Assembly (NCBI RefSeq): GCF_003590145.2
Contig: NZ_CP060436.1
Coordinates: forward strand, 2,018,001-2,082,000
Length of the DNA stretch: 64,000 nucleotides
Direction: 5' to 3'
Source: Pseudooceanicola algae
GTDB lineage: Bacteria; Pseudomonadota; Alphaproteobacteria; Rhodobacterales; Rhodobacteraceae
The position numbers and the translations under genes were made by a program. Within the stretch, counting starts at the first letter, position 1. Every line of letters begins with the position of its first letter. The notes under the pieces were generated by a model that was given only the letters and a program-made list of their open reading frames with translations, did not search any database and had not been told where the DNA came from. Of the stretch, positions 28,042 through 36,049 are shown piece after piece.

Positions 28042-28210
28042 GACTTGGCCTCTCAAAACGAATAGACGCGCCAATGCGCGCCGGGATCTGCCGCGCAGAG
28101 TAAGGCCTTTGACCGGAGGCGCAAGAGAGGGGGCGCTGGCTGCGCCGGCTTTTCCTGCGCCCTCGGGAGCCCACACTGGCCAGAGGTCCGCAGGGCGAGA
28201 CTGAGAGGGT

Positions 28211-29227
28211 TCAGGGCACGTAGAAACCGCCATAGCCAAGGCGGCGTTCCGGCGCGGGGACCGAAACCGTGGCTTCCGGTTTTACACCTTCCGTCTCGTA
28301 GACCTCGTGCTTGGCCGGGGCGCGGTAGCGGGCGCGACCGCAGTTCAGCCGCTCGAGCCGGGTTTCCCCCTCGACGATGCGGCAATTGCGCGACGGGCTC
28401 TGCGTGCCGGTGGTGATCTTTCCCTGCGCCGGGGGCGGCACGAGGTCCTGTCGGTAGGCCAGTTCGAACCGCGGCGCGAGGTCTTCGCCCGGCGTGTAGC
28501 GTCCCGTCAGATCGGCCGTCACGGCGGATCCGGTCGGCAGGCCACGGGTCACCTCTCCGGTCAGGGAAAAGGTCCCGATCCCCTGCGCCGGGCGGCTTTC
28601 GCTGGCCGGGTAGTGGAAAATACTGAACCGCGTGCCGTAGCTGAAGCCCATCCGCCCGCGTCGTGTCCAGGAAACATAGCTGTCCATGCCGGGACGCGGC
28701 ACGGAGGTATCGTCCAACCCAAAGCGTGTCGCGGTATAATCGGCGAACGGCAGGTAGAGGTTGCTGCCAAAGACAAGGTCCCCGTTGCCGAGGCCACTAT
28801 TGGCAGCGCGTTCGTATTCCACCCCGAGGCTGACCTGGCTCAGCACCTGGTCCGAGGCTGCCTTGCGCCCGAAATCGAGATAGGCGTTCAGCCCGAAAAC
28901 GCTTTGCCCCGACAACGCGCTGCGCCAGGCCTGCCCGAGGCTGAGCGTCACGTCGTTGCTTTGGGTGTTGCCGCTATAGCCGAGACTGACATGGGTGAAC
29001 CCCTGCCCCAGCCCGAGGCCGCCCAGCCGGGTCCGCCCCTGCGGCGCCAGCAGATCAAGGTTGAGGCTGGCCCAGTCGCGCTGCATCACCAGCGAGGAAC
29101 TGCCGCTTGGCGCATAGGAGATGGCTCCGGGCCGCAGCAGGATCGTCCCGGTCTCCTGGGACAGCGCCGCAGAGCCGAGGAACATCGCGCAACAGCTGGC
29201 CAGAAGGGAGGAGGCTTTTGGCAGCAT
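28211..29227 (-). CDS. Outer-membrane barrel protein resembling the inverse-autotransporter beta domain
   Basis: A secreted protein of 338 residues with an N-terminal signal peptide (about 25 residues, ending near [10 protein letters not shown]). The body alternates polar and hydrophobic residues with many Gly, Tyr and aromatic residues, as in an outer-membrane barrel. The part [20 protein letters not shown], then [20 protein letters not shown] and [11 protein letters not shown], resembles the intimin/invasin-type inverse-autotransporter beta domain (pattern N-A-Y-x-D, G-x-E-Y, S-N-x-Y-x-P). No passenger follows: the C-terminal 70 residues are short, with two cysteines (NCRIVEG, LNCGRA). The start at 29227 gives the best signal peptide. 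The function, porin-like or adhesin remnant, is open. Confidence 0.7.
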   Translation of the reverse strand: MLPKASSLLASCCAMFLGSAALSQETGTILLRPGAISYAPSGSSSLVMQRDWASLNLDLLAPQGRTRLGGLGLGQGFTHVSLGYSGNTQSNDVTLSLGQAWRSALSGQSVFGLNAYLDFGRKAASDQVLSQVSLGVEYERAANSGLGNGDLVFGSNLYLPFADYTATRFGLDDTSVPRPGMDSYVSWTRRGRMGFSYGTRFSIFHYPASESRPAQGIGTFSLTGEVTRGLPTGSAVTADLTGRYTPGEDLAPRFELAYRQDLVPPPAQGKITTGTQSPSRNCRIVEGETRLERLNCGRARYRAPAKHEVYETEGVKPEATVSVPAPERRLGYGGFYVP

Positions 29228-29322
29228 GGGACAGTAGATGGGGCACGAGATGCAAAAGCCAAATGAACGGCCGCACTTTCCCGTGCAATTTTGGCAGGGA
29301 ATTGCTGAATCCCCGCCGGGCT

Positions 29323-29381
29323 GGGGGCGCTGCCCCCGGCGCGCGGGGCGCGCGCCATCCCCCGAAGTATTTCCGACAGGG
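29323..29381 (+). repeat. Dispersed GC-rich palindromic repeat
   Basis: GGGGGCGCTGCCCCC, a GCGCGCGGGGCGCGCGC-type hairpin, and CCCCCGAAGTATTTCC followed by GACAGGG. This is a variant copy of the family, upstream of the barrel gene and downstream of the decarboxylase terminator. Confidence 0.75.
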
Positions 29382-29387
29382 TGAAGC

Positions 29388-29440
29388 CCGACATGCAAAG
29401 GGCCCGCGCCTTTTGACAGGTGCGGGCCCTTTCATGTCGG
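29388..29440 (-). terminator. Long terminator hairpin of the decarboxylase gene
   Basis: A near-perfect inverted repeat with arms of about 22 bases (CCGACATG plus AAAGGGCCCGC, one bulge and one mismatch) and an eight-base loop starts about 15 bases after the decarboxylase stop. The downstream T-run is short, so it may work in both directions or protect the transcript end. Confidence 0.65.
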
Positions 29441-29454
29441 AGTGCCGGTATCAG

Positions 29455-30633
29455 TCAGTCGCCCAGGACGACCACATCCAGCGGCGGGAAACCGTTGAAG
29501 CCGATCGAGGCATAGGTCGAGGTATAGGCGCCGCAATTGCGGATGATGAACCGGTCGCCTGCGCGCAGCCCCAGCGGCAGATCGACCGGGCGCTTTTCGT
29601 AAAGCACATCGGCGCTGTCGCAGGATGGGCCGGCCAGGATGCAAGGGCCGGACAGCTCGTGGTCTCGCTCCGTCAGGAACTGGTAGCGGATTGCTTCGTC
29701 CATGGTTTCGGCGAGGCCCGAGAACTTGCCGATATCGAGGTAAACCCAGCGGTGCATGTCGTTGTCGGACTTGCGTGACACCAGCAGCACTTCGGCTGCG
29801 ATGGCACCAGCTTCGGCAACCAGACCCCGGCCGGGTTCAGCCATGATTTCAGGCACATCGCCGAAACGCTCGGCGATCAACTGCATGACGCGGGCAGCGT
29901 AAGAGGTCGGGCCCTGGATTTCCTCGCCATAGAAGGCCGGGAAACCGCCGCCAATGTTGAGCAGGCGCAGGTCGTGGCCAGCGTCGCGGGCAGCCTGCCA
30001 GACAGCGGCAACCTGATCGAGCGTGGCGGTCCACATCTCGGCGCGCTTGGTTTGCGAACCGACGTGGAAGGACAGGCCGACCGGCGCGAGACCAAGCGAA
30101 ACCGCGTAATCCATCAGGCGGATGGCGCCTTCACGGGCCACGCCGAACTTGCGCGACAGCGGCCAGTCGGCCTCGGAGGCATCGACGATCAGGCGGATGT
30201 AGACGTCGGCGCCGGGGGCGTGCTCGGCGATCTTTTCCAGCTCCTGCTCGGCATCGGCGGCGAACAGGGTGACACCGGCATTCCAGGCAAAAGCGATGTC
30301 GCGGGCCTTCTTGACGGTATTGCCGAAGGAAATGTGGTCCGGATGCGCGCCAAGGCTGAGGCAAAGCTCGATTTCCGCCCGCGAAGCGGCGTCAAAGCCC
30401 GAGCCAAGGTGGACCAGACGTTCGATGATCTCGCGCTGCGGGTTGGCTTTCACGGCATAGTGGATACGCGCGCGGCCCAGGCCTGCTTTCAGCGCGTGGA
30501 ACTGATCGGCCACACGATCAATGTCGAGCACCAGCGTGGGGCGATCGAAGTCGTTCTGACGGATGAAGGTTTCGACACGGGACTCGCGGCGCACGGAGTC
30601 GCGAGCCGGGAATTCGGCTACGTAGGCGTTCAT
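29455..30633 (-). CDS. Ornithine/lysine-type PLP decarboxylase (fold type III)
   Basis: A PLP-dependent amino acid decarboxylase making polyamine precursors, of the eukaryotic-ODC-like fold type III. In 392 residues the PLP lysine lies in IHYAVKANPQREIIERLVHL, the phosphate-binding loop in LRLLNIGGGFPAFYGEEI, a conserved GR element in EIMAEPGRGLVAEAGAI, and the substrate-site cysteine in GPSCDSADVLYEKRPVDLP. Such alphaproteobacterial enzymes act on ornithine and often lysine too, and the sequence alone does not settle which. Start is at 30633 because a GGAGAT ribosome site is correctly spaced. The gene has a structured leader of about 290 bases with a short upstream ORF, suggesting translational or attenuation control by polyamines. 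Confidence 0.92.
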   Translation of the reverse strand: MNAYVAEFPARDSVRRESRVETFIRQNDFDRPTLVLDIDRVADQFHALKAGLGRARIHYAVKANPQREIIERLVHLGSGFDAASRAEIELCLSLGAHPDHISFGNTVKKARDIAFAWNAGVTLFAADAEQELEKIAEHAPGADVYIRLIVDASEADWPLSRKFGVAREGAIRLMDYAVSLGLAPVGLSFHVGSQTKRAEMWTATLDQVAAVWQAARDAGHDLRLLNIGGGFPAFYGEEIQGPTSYAARVMQLIAERFGDVPEIMAEPGRGLVAEAGAIAAEVLLVSRKSDNDMHRWVYLDIGKFSGLAETMDEAIRYQFLTERDHELSGPCILAGPSCDSADVLYEKRPVDLPLGLRAGDRFIIRNCGAYTSTYASIGFNGFPPLDVVVLGD

Positions 30634-30922
30634 GGTCATCTCCAATAGACCCGGCCATATATGACCGCTCACTTCCAAGGGAGACGTTACCGTCGCTACG
30701 TAACCGCAGGGGAGTTGAAACCCCTCTCGCCAGAGGCGCGTGCGTTGGCGTCTTGGAGCCGCATATCAGGCCAATCGCGGATTCGATCAAGAGGGAATTT
30801 TGCCGGACGGCGAATTTTTTCCGACAGTTTGCCGGAATGCGCGAACACCTGCTCGACAGGGATGCCCTGCGGGTCACCGCGCGGTCTCCCCCTGCCCGGT
30901 TCAGCGGTCCGGTCTGGTCGCT
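30634..30922 (-). promoter_or_regulatory. Structured 5' leader of the decarboxylase gene, speF-leader candidate
   Basis: This gap precedes the decarboxylase and has strong local structure on the minus strand: CCTCTGGCGAGAGG (30723-30736), AGGGG/CCCCT (30708-30725), GTTAC/GTAAC (30686-30704) and GGTCATATATGGCC (30653-30666). The GGTCAT of the last hairpin (30661-30666) can instead pair perfectly with ATGACC (30634-30639), which lies between ribosome site and start. Position and target match the alphaproteobacterial speF leader (Rfam RF00518), which I know by name but cannot align here. Confidence 0.6.
30696..30764 (-). CDS. 22-codon upstream ORF (possible leader peptide) in decarboxylase leader
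   Basis: Within the leader, an ATG at 30764 opens a reading frame for MRLQDANARASGERGFNSPA followed by V, T and a TAG stop. Its last codons overlap the hairpins at 30708-30736 and it ends just before the GTTAC/GTAAC hairpin, the arrangement expected if ribosome position on the uORF chooses between leader structures. No strong ribosome site precedes it, so translation is not assured. A role as a polyamine-sensing or arrest peptide, as known for SpeFL in enterobacteria, is only an analogy, since the sequences are unrelated. Confidence 0.45.
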   Translation of the reverse strand: MRLQDANARASGERGFNSPAVT

Positions 30923-31141
30923 TCAGTCTTGCGGTTCCGCTTGACCCGCAAGGCAGACCTTGGGCGGCGCGCCGTCTTCGGTCATGACTTCGACCCCGCA
31001 GGTGACACAGCGCTGATACGTCTTGCCGTCCTTGTTCAACGCCCGGTTCAGGCGCCAGCGGCAATTGCGGGTCGAGGGGCTGTACATCTTCCAGGCGACG
31101 AACAGGAAGAGCACGATGAAGATCGGGGCGAAAATGACCAT
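30923..31141 (-). CDS. Small membrane-anchored cysteine protein, unknown function
   Basis: A 72-residue protein, MVIFAPIFIVLFLFVAWKMY at the start, so one N-terminal transmembrane segment of about 17 residues is clear. The rest is cytoplasmic or periplasmic and has four cysteines: NCRWRL, YQRCVTCGVEV and KVCLAG. The CxxC could bind zinc or be redox-active. A good ribosome site AGGACGAGG precedes the ATG at 31141. The stop lies just before the decarboxylase leader, so readthrough into the decarboxylase is possible. I do not recognise a named family. A 14-base palindrome (TGTGCAAATGCACA, 31198-31211) lies in its probable promoter. Confidence 0.72.
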   Translation of the reverse strand: MVIFAPIFIVLFLFVAWKMYSPSTRNCRWRLNRALNKDGKTYQRCVTCGVEVMTEDGAPPKVCLAGQAEPQD

Positions 31142-31251
31142 GCCTCGTCCTGCCTTTCGTTGGCCCAAATGGCAACCGGCCGAACAGGCCCCCTGCCTGT
31201 GCAAATGCACACAGCCCTGAACGACGCCGCGCCATGAGCGCCCTTGAAGAA

Positions 31252-31282
31252 AGGAAAACCGCGCAGCCGAGGGACTGCGCGG
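31252..31282 (-). terminator. Intrinsic terminator on the minus strand, at the end of a putative RNA gene
   Basis: Read on the minus strand: CCGCGCAG, loop, CTGCGCGG, then TTTTCCTTTC. It is about 110 bases upstream of the small Cys-protein start and so ends a transcript coming from 31280-31600, where no gene was found. Confidence 0.72.
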
Positions 31283-31565
31283 CCGACGGCTCCGGATGGG
31301 ACAGCAAGCGAACCGCGGTTGGGGACAGCGGTCAAATCGCCGGGGGAGAATGGCCGGGGCCGACGAGACTTTCCTGTAGGAGACCAACCGCGGGGAGACG
31401 GTGGCCTTGGGCGGGTCAAGCGGCCGCGGGACTGACGGCCAGGTCGATCAGACCGGAATCCGCCCGGACAGCGGGGGCCTTTGGTTCAGGGAGCCGAGCG
31501 CTGCCTCAAGGCCGCGCAACGACAGTCGTCCAGTTGGTCTTTCGGGCAGCACCCTGACGCTGTCC
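31252..31565 (-). ncRNA. Putative structured non-coding RNA, unknown family
   Basis: This roughly 310-base stretch has no credible reading frame but strong complementarity. Arms GGACAGCG (31466-31473), TCAGGG (31486-31491) and GCTGCC (31500-31505) pair in order with GGCAGC (31545-31550), CCCTGA (31552-31557) and CGCTGTCC (31558-31565), giving one long hairpin. A 10-base perfect stem CCGCGGTTGG/CCAACCGCGG joins 31313-31322 to 31384-31393. An intrinsic terminator on the minus strand closes it, which sets the strand. Motifs of tmRNA, RNase P RNA and SRP RNA were looked for and not found. No promoter was identified, and high GC raises the chance of accidental stems. Confidence 0.45.
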
Positions 31566-31802
31566 TTGACTGATTCTAATCGATGCTTGCGGCAATGAGG
31601 CGTCTGAATACCTCAAGGGCGCTATGCCCGACGTGCAACGTTACCCGCAGATTCCCTTATGGGGAGAGCCAGATAGCAGGAGGAGCGGCCAGAGAATCAT
31701 GAAACATTGATGTTTTTGAAACGGACTGGTGGCGGCGAGACACCGGTCGTGGTAGCTGCCGCGCGACGACTGCACGATGCAACCCCGCGAAAGGGGACAT
31801 TC
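31566..31802. other. Intergenic spacer upstream of SHOCT protein gene
   Basis: The rest of the 660-base spacer. Nothing coding is seen. It should contain the promoter for the plus-strand gene at 31803, whose ribosome site is AAAGGGGA at about 31790-31797. Confidence 0.4.
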
Positions 31803-32633
31803 ATGAATACTTTGACAGACCACGGCGCCGCCCTTCAGGCCGATCTAAGCCAGCGTTATGGCGTCAGCCAGGACGCGGTTCGCTGCCTCATGGATGCGGT
31901 CAGCCGCGGTGGCGGAACCCAGGCGCAATTCAGCCATAACGAACTTGGCGGCATGGGCCAATGGTCTTCTGGCGGCATGACCATGGTTGGCGACATGTTC
32001 AACTCCGGTCTGCAGGCGCTGGTGTCGAACCTCTGCGGCGAAATCTCCAACGGGTATTTCCAGGGCGCCTTCTACCCCCCTGCCCCGCAGCGCAGCGGAT
32101 CCTACCAGGGTCAGCAGCAGGGTGGCCCGTCGATGAGCTTCGGCAATGGGTTCGGTGGCGGCAACTGGTGGCCGGACGAGCTTGGCTCGCCGTCTTCCTC
32201 GGGGTCACAGAACAACCTCAGCTACGCGATTTTCCCGAACATGCGCCGCCTTGCGGTCAACCTGAACGGTCAGGTCACGGTCTATGACACCGGCGATCAC
32301 ATGATCGGTGGCGTCGGCCAGCAACAATCGGGTGGGGCCGACTGGACCTTTACCAGCCAGTTCGGAACTGTCTACGTCAGCCAGCTGCGCGTGGTCAGCG
32401 GCGGCGATCAGCAGCAACCCGAACCTGCCCCCGCCCCGATGCAGCAGCAGCCGGTGATGCCGGCCCCGGAACCGATGCAGGAACCGGCCCGCGCTCAGCA
32501 GGCCTACGGCGCTTCCGGTGACTCGGACGCGATCTTTGCCGCGCTGGAAAAGCTCGGCTCGCTACGCGACATGGGTATCCTCAGCGACGATGAATTCTCG
32601 GCCAAGAAATCCGAGCTGCTCGCCCGCCTCTGA
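31803..32633 (+). CDS. SHOCT-domain protein with Gln/Pro-rich linker
   Basis: A 276-residue protein of unknown function ending in a SHOCT domain (DAIFAALEKLGSLRDMGILS, then DDEFSAKKSELLARL), a short C-terminal helical hairpin seen on many membrane or oligomeric proteins. The N-terminal 190 residues are Gly/Gln/Asn-rich, with AQFSHNELGGMGQWSSGGMT, and form a probable domain with SYAIFPNMRRLAVNLNGQVT. A Gln/Pro/Met linker of about 35 residues (QQPEPAPAPMQQQ and similar) precedes SHOCT. There is no signal peptide or membrane segment. The ATG at 31803 has an AAAGGGGA ribosome site; the 32-codon upstream extension is not supported. Confidence 0.85.
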   Translation: MNTLTDHGAALQADLSQRYGVSQDAVRCLMDAVSRGGGTQAQFSHNELGGMGQWSSGGMTMVGDMFNSGLQALVSNLCGEISNGYFQGAFYPPAPQRSGSYQGQQQGGPSMSFGNGFGGGNWWPDELGSPSSSGSQNNLSYAIFPNMRRLAVNLNGQVTVYDTGDHMIGGVGQQQSGGADWTFTSQFGTVYVSQLRVVSGGDQQQPEPAPAPMQQQPVMPAPEPMQEPARAQQAYGASGDSDAIFAALEKLGSLRDMGILSDDEFSAKKSELLARL

Positions 32634-32793
32634 CCCCGGCACCCCCCAAGCGGGGCCGCGCGCGCCTCAAGCAATACTTGTGCGCGTGACCCAGCCGGGG
32701 TAATGGCTCGGCCCTTGGCTGCCGCACCGGACCCGCACGGGGTCCGGTCAGGGCGGCATCAGCGGCGCCGATGCGCCATACGGGAGACCACCC

Positions 32794-32961
32794 ATGGATT
32801 ACGGCAAGCACGGCGCGCCCAAGGTCGGCAAGAACACCCCCCGCTTCAAGGGCGACACGTCGCGCGACACGGACAAGATCCCCGGCGGGCGCGAAACCAA
32901 GGCCGCGCTGCTGGCGCGCATGAAGGCGACCGCCGAAGCCAAGAAGGCCGACAAGGACTGA
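32794..32961 (+). CDS. 55-residue basic conserved-type protein, unknown function
   Basis: A short gene coding for MDYGKHGAPKVGKNTPRFKG, continuing DTSRDTDKIPGGRETKAALL and ending in a Lys/Ala helix. It is highly charged, with no membrane segment. A GGGAGA ribosome site lies nine bases before the ATG, and a strong terminator follows 40 bases later, giving a complete gene with its own end. The Gly/Pro/Lys-rich N-terminus and helical C-terminus suggest a small, partly disordered protein. No named family is recognised; I have some impression of similar small proteins in Rhodobacteraceae. Confidence 0.72.
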   Translation: MDYGKHGAPKVGKNTPRFKGDTSRDTDKIPGGRETKAALLARMKATAEAKKADKD

Positions 32962-33000
32962 CCTTCGCGCGGCGGTACCGGCCCGCCACCGACCGAAACG

Positions 33001-33036
33001 CAGAAGGCCCCGGAGGTTTCCCTCCGGGGCCTTTTC
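33001..33036. terminator. Bidirectional terminator between the 55-residue gene and sdhB
   Basis: A perfect 13-base stem AAGGCCCCGGAGG/CCTCCGGGGCCTT with loop TTTC and T-runs on both sides. It serves the plus-strand small gene and the minus-strand sdhCDAB operon. Confidence 0.92.
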
Positions 33037-33055
33037 GTATCCATGCGGCAAAGCC

Positions 33056-33835
33056 TCAGACGGTGCGTTCGACCATCATCTGCTTGATGTGCGAAATCGC
33101 CGCCGCCGGGTTCAGACCCTTGGGGCAGGTCTTGGCGCAGTTCATGATCGTGTGGCAGCGATACAGCTTGAAGGGATCCTCCAGCTCGTCCAGACGCTCG
33201 CCCGTGGCTTCATCGCGGCTGTCGATGATCCAGCGGTAGGCGTGCAGCAGGGCGGCCGGGCCGAGGTAGCGATCGCCGTTCCACCAGTAGCTTGGGCAGG
33301 AAGTCGAGCAGGATGCGCACATGACGCATTCGTAAAGACCATCAAGCTTCTTGCGGTCCTCGATGGACTGCTTCCATTCCTTGGCCGGCTTGTTGGTCTT
33401 GGTTTCCAGCCAGGGCATGATGCTGGCGTGCTGCGCGTAGAAGTGCGTCAGATCCGGGATCAGGTCGCGGATGACCGGCATGTGCGGCAACGGGTAGATC
33501 GTGACATCGCCCTTGATCTCGTCGAGACCGAAGATGCAGGCCAGCGTATTGGCCCCGTCGACGTTCATCGCGCAGGACCCGCAGATCCCTTCGCGGCAGG
33601 ACCGGCGGAAGGTCAGCGTGGGGTCGATCTCGTTCTTGATCTTGATCAGCGCGTCCAGAACCATGGGACCGCATTTGTCCATGTCCAGGAAATAGGTGTC
33701 GACCGTCGGGTTGGCTTCGTCATCCGGCGACCAGCGATAGATCTTGAACTTGCGGACGTTGGTGGCACCCTGGGGTTTGGGCCAGGTCTTGCCGGTCTTG
33801 ATCCGGGAGTTCTTGGGGAGTGTAAGCTGTACCAT
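33056..33835 (-). CDS. sdhB: Succinate dehydrogenase iron-sulfur subunit
   Basis: The Fe-S subunit of complex II, passing electrons from the SdhA flavin to quinone. In 259 residues the three clusters are all intact: 2Fe-2S in [20 protein letters not shown] with its final cysteine next, 4Fe-4S in [16 protein letters not shown], and 3Fe-4S in [20 protein letters not shown]. The N-terminus [20 protein letters not shown] is the extended alphaproteobacterial form. It is the last gene of the operon, 12 bases after sdhA, and followed by the bidirectional terminator. Confidence 0.97.
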   Translation of the reverse strand: MVQLTLPKNSRIKTGKTWPKPQGATNVRKFKIYRWSPDDEANPTVDTYFLDMDKCGPMVLDALIKIKNEIDPTLTFRRSCREGICGSCAMNVDGANTLACIFGLDEIKGDVTIYPLPHMPVIRDLIPDLTHFYAQHASIMPWLETKTNKPAKEWKQSIEDRKKLDGLYECVMCASCSTSCPSYWWNGDRYLGPAALLHAYRWIIDSRDEATGERLDELEDPFKLYRCHTIMNCAKTCPKGLNPAAAISHIKQMMVERTV

Positions 33836-33847
33836 ATGGCGTCCTCC

Positions 33848-35653
33848 TTAGAACGTCCGCGCCTTGGGCGCGATTTTCTTGAGCGAGATGCCGCCCTCGT
33901 CTTCGGTGGTGAGCGGGTCCAGGACCACCGGACGATAGCTCAGTTCCACCTTCGGGCCGTCGATGCGCGAAATGGTGTGAACGCGCCAGTTGTCGTCGTC
34001 GCGGGTCGGGAAATCTTCGTGCGCATGGGCGCCACGGCTTTCATGACGGGCCTCGGCGCCGACGATGGTCGCCATGGCGTTCGGCATCAGGTTGGCCAGT
34101 TCCAGCGTTTCCATCAGGTCCGAGTTCCAGACAAGGCTGCGGTCGGTGACATGGACATCCGGAAGCTTGGCCGCGATGGCTTCCATCTTGTCGACACCCT
34201 CCTTGAGCGTCTCGGAGGTCCGGAAAACCGCCGCGTCGCTTTGCATGGTGCGCTGCATTTCCAGCCGCAGTTCCGCGGTGGGAATGCCACCCTTGGCGTT
34301 GCGGTAGTAATCGAAACGATCAAACGCCGCGTCCACCGAGGCCTGGTTGAGCACAGGGTTGGGCGCTTCGGGATCGACGACCTTGCCGGCCTTGATCGCG
34401 GCGGCGCGGCCGAAGACCACGAGGTCGATGAGCGAGTTGGACCCGAGGCGGTTCGCACCGTGAACACTGGCACAGCCCGCTTCGCCCACGGCCATCAGGC
34501 CGGGCACGACGGCATTGGGATCGCCTTCGGAGGGGTTCAGAACCTCGCCCCAGTAATTCGTCGGGATGCCGCCCATGTTGTAGTGAACCGTCGGCAGAAC
34601 CGGGATCGGTTCCTTGGTCACATCGACACCGGCAAAGATCTTGGCGCTTTCCGAGATCCCCGGCAGGCGTTCAGCCAGGGCTTCGGCCGGCAGGTGGCTG
34701 AGGTTCAGGAAGATGTGATCCTTGTGCTCGCCCACGCCGCGGCCTTCGCGGATCTCCATGGTCATGGAGCGCGAGACATAGTCGCGCGGCGCCAGGTCCT
34801 TGTACTGGGGCGCGTAGCGCTCCATGAACCGTTCGCCTTCGGAGTTGGTCAGGTAACCGCCCTCGCCCCGCGCGCCCTCGGTGATCAGGCAGCCCGAGCC
34901 GTAGATGCCGGTCGGGTGGAACTGCACGAACTCCATGTCCTGCATCGCCAGACCTGCGCGCGCCACCATGCCGCCACCGTCACCGGTGCAGGTATGGGCG
35001 GAGGTCGCGCTGAAGAAGGCGCGCCCGTAGCCGCCGGTGGCCAGGACGACCATCTTGGCGTTGAAAATATGCATCGTGCCATCGTCGAGTTTCCAGCAGA
35101 CGACGCCCTGGCATTGCCCGTCTTCCGACATGATCAGGTCGATGGCGAAATATTCGATGTAGAATTCCGCGTTGTTCTTCAGCGACTGACCATAAAGCGT
35201 GTGCAGGATCGCGTGGCCGGTCCTATCGGCGGCGGCACAGGTCCGCTGCACGGCGGGACCTTCGCCGAATTCGGTGGTGTGACCGCCGAAGGGCCGTTGG
35301 TAGATCTTGCCCTCTTCGGTACGCGAGAACGGCACGCCGTAGTGTTCAAGCTCGTAGACCGCCTTGGGGGCGGAACGGGCGAGGTATTCCATCGCATCCG
35401 TATCACCCAGCCAGTCCGAGCCCTTGACGGTGTCGTACATGTGCCACTGCCAGTTGTCCGGGCCCATGTTGGACAGCGATGCCGCGATACCGCCCTGTGC
35501 GGCCACGGTGTGGGACCGCGTCGGGAAGACCTTGGTCACGCAGGCGGTGCGCAGGCCCTGTTCGGCCATGCCGAGCGTGGCGCGCAGACCCGCGCCTCCG
35601 GCTCCGACAACGACCACGTCATAATCATGCGTTTCGTATTCGTAAGCAGCCAT
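33848..35653 (-). CDS. sdhA: Succinate dehydrogenase flavoprotein subunit
   Basis: The succinate-oxidising subunit of complex II with covalent FAD, 601 residues. [20 protein letters not shown] is the Rossmann motif, and [20 protein letters not shown] contains the histidine that binds FAD covalently. [20 protein letters not shown] and the active-site region [18 protein letters not shown] are intact, as is [20 protein letters not shown]. It lies between sdhD and sdhB in an operon with gaps of 14 and 12 bases. The enzyme sits on the cytoplasmic face of the inner membrane. The 860-codon open frame opposite is a shadow. Confidence 0.98.
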   Translation of the reverse strand: MAAYEYETHDYDVVVVGAGGAGLRATLGMAEQGLRTACVTKVFPTRSHTVAAQGGIAASLSNMGPDNWQWHMYDTVKGSDWLGDTDAMEYLARSAPKAVYELEHYGVPFSRTEEGKIYQRPFGGHTTEFGEGPAVQRTCAAADRTGHAILHTLYGQSLKNNAEFYIEYFAIDLIMSEDGQCQGVVCWKLDDGTMHIFNAKMVVLATGGYGRAFFSATSAHTCTGDGGGMVARAGLAMQDMEFVQFHPTGIYGSGCLITEGARGEGGYLTNSEGERFMERYAPQYKDLAPRDYVSRSMTMEIREGRGVGEHKDHIFLNLSHLPAEALAERLPGISESAKIFAGVDVTKEPIPVLPTVHYNMGGIPTNYWGEVLNPSEGDPNAVVPGLMAVGEAGCASVHGANRLGSNSLIDLVVFGRAAAIKAGKVVDPEAPNPVLNQASVDAAFDRFDYYRNAKGGIPTAELRLEMQRTMQSDAAVFRTSETLKEGVDKMEAIAAKLPDVHVTDRSLVWNSDLMETLELANLMPNAMATIVGAEARHESRGAHAHEDFPTRDDDNWRVHTISRIDGPKVELSYRPVVLDPLTTEDEGGISLKKIAPKARTF

Positions 35654-35667
35654 GGGAACCTCGGGTC

Positions 35668-36039
35668 TTAAAGGGCGATGCGGACCAGCGCGAAGACGCT
35701 GACCGCGGCGATGGCATAGGAAAGGCAGGTGACGAAAATCACCAGCAGACGACCGGTAAGGCCGTGCACGTAATCTTCCAGCGCCATCTGGCAGCCATTC
35801 TTGAAGTGCATCATGCCGACCACCATGGTCAGCGCCGCGATCACCGCAGGCAGGGGACGCGAATAATAGGCGACGATCTCTTCATAGGTGCCGCCAAGGA
35901 TGGGGCCAAAGGTGAAGACGAACAGCGGCACCAGGAAGATCAGGGCCACGGAAGACACCTGCATGAACCAGTGATGCTGGGTCCCGGTCTTCGAGGCCCC
36001 CATGCCCACGGCGCGCTTGCGGTCGGTCAGATAACGCAT
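35668..36039 (-). CDS. sdhD: Succinate dehydrogenase membrane anchor subunit
   Basis: The small membrane anchor of complex II, 123 residues with three transmembrane segments (about residues 28-46, 57-77 and 95-120). The conserved patch [20 protein letters not shown] carries the heme-related histidine and the quinone-site tyrosine region of the family. An N-terminal basic segment, [20 protein letters not shown], faces the cytoplasm. It lies 10 bases after sdhC. Confidence 0.93.
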   Translation of the reverse strand: MRYLTDRKRAVGMGASKTGTQHHWFMQVSSVALIFLVPLFVFTFGPILGGTYEEIVAYYSRPLPAVIAALTMVVGMMHFKNGCQMALEDYVHGLTGRLLVIFVTCLSYAIAAVSVFALVRIAL

Positions 36040-36049
36040 GGCTGGCTCC

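Noticed and set aside
29228-29398. N-terminal extension of the barrel protein to 29398
   Set aside because: The added residues are Cys/Gly/Pro/Arg-rich and come from the repeat element; they would hide the signal peptide that begins at 29227.
31252-31565. tmRNA, RNase P RNA or SRP RNA as identity of the structured spacer
   Set aside because: No T-loop or tag frame for tmRNA, no GAGGAAAGUC and ACAGAA-type conserved regions in the right order for RNase P, and no GGAAGGAAGCAGC loop for SRP RNA were found on either strand.
33089-35671. 860-codon plus-strand open frame opposite sdhA and sdhB
   Set aside because: It is antisense to two unmistakable genes with every catalytic motif, its translation has no domain, and long shadow frames are expected at this GC content. 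The same applies to the 613-codon frame opposite dnaE and the 905-codon frame opposite sucA/sucB.
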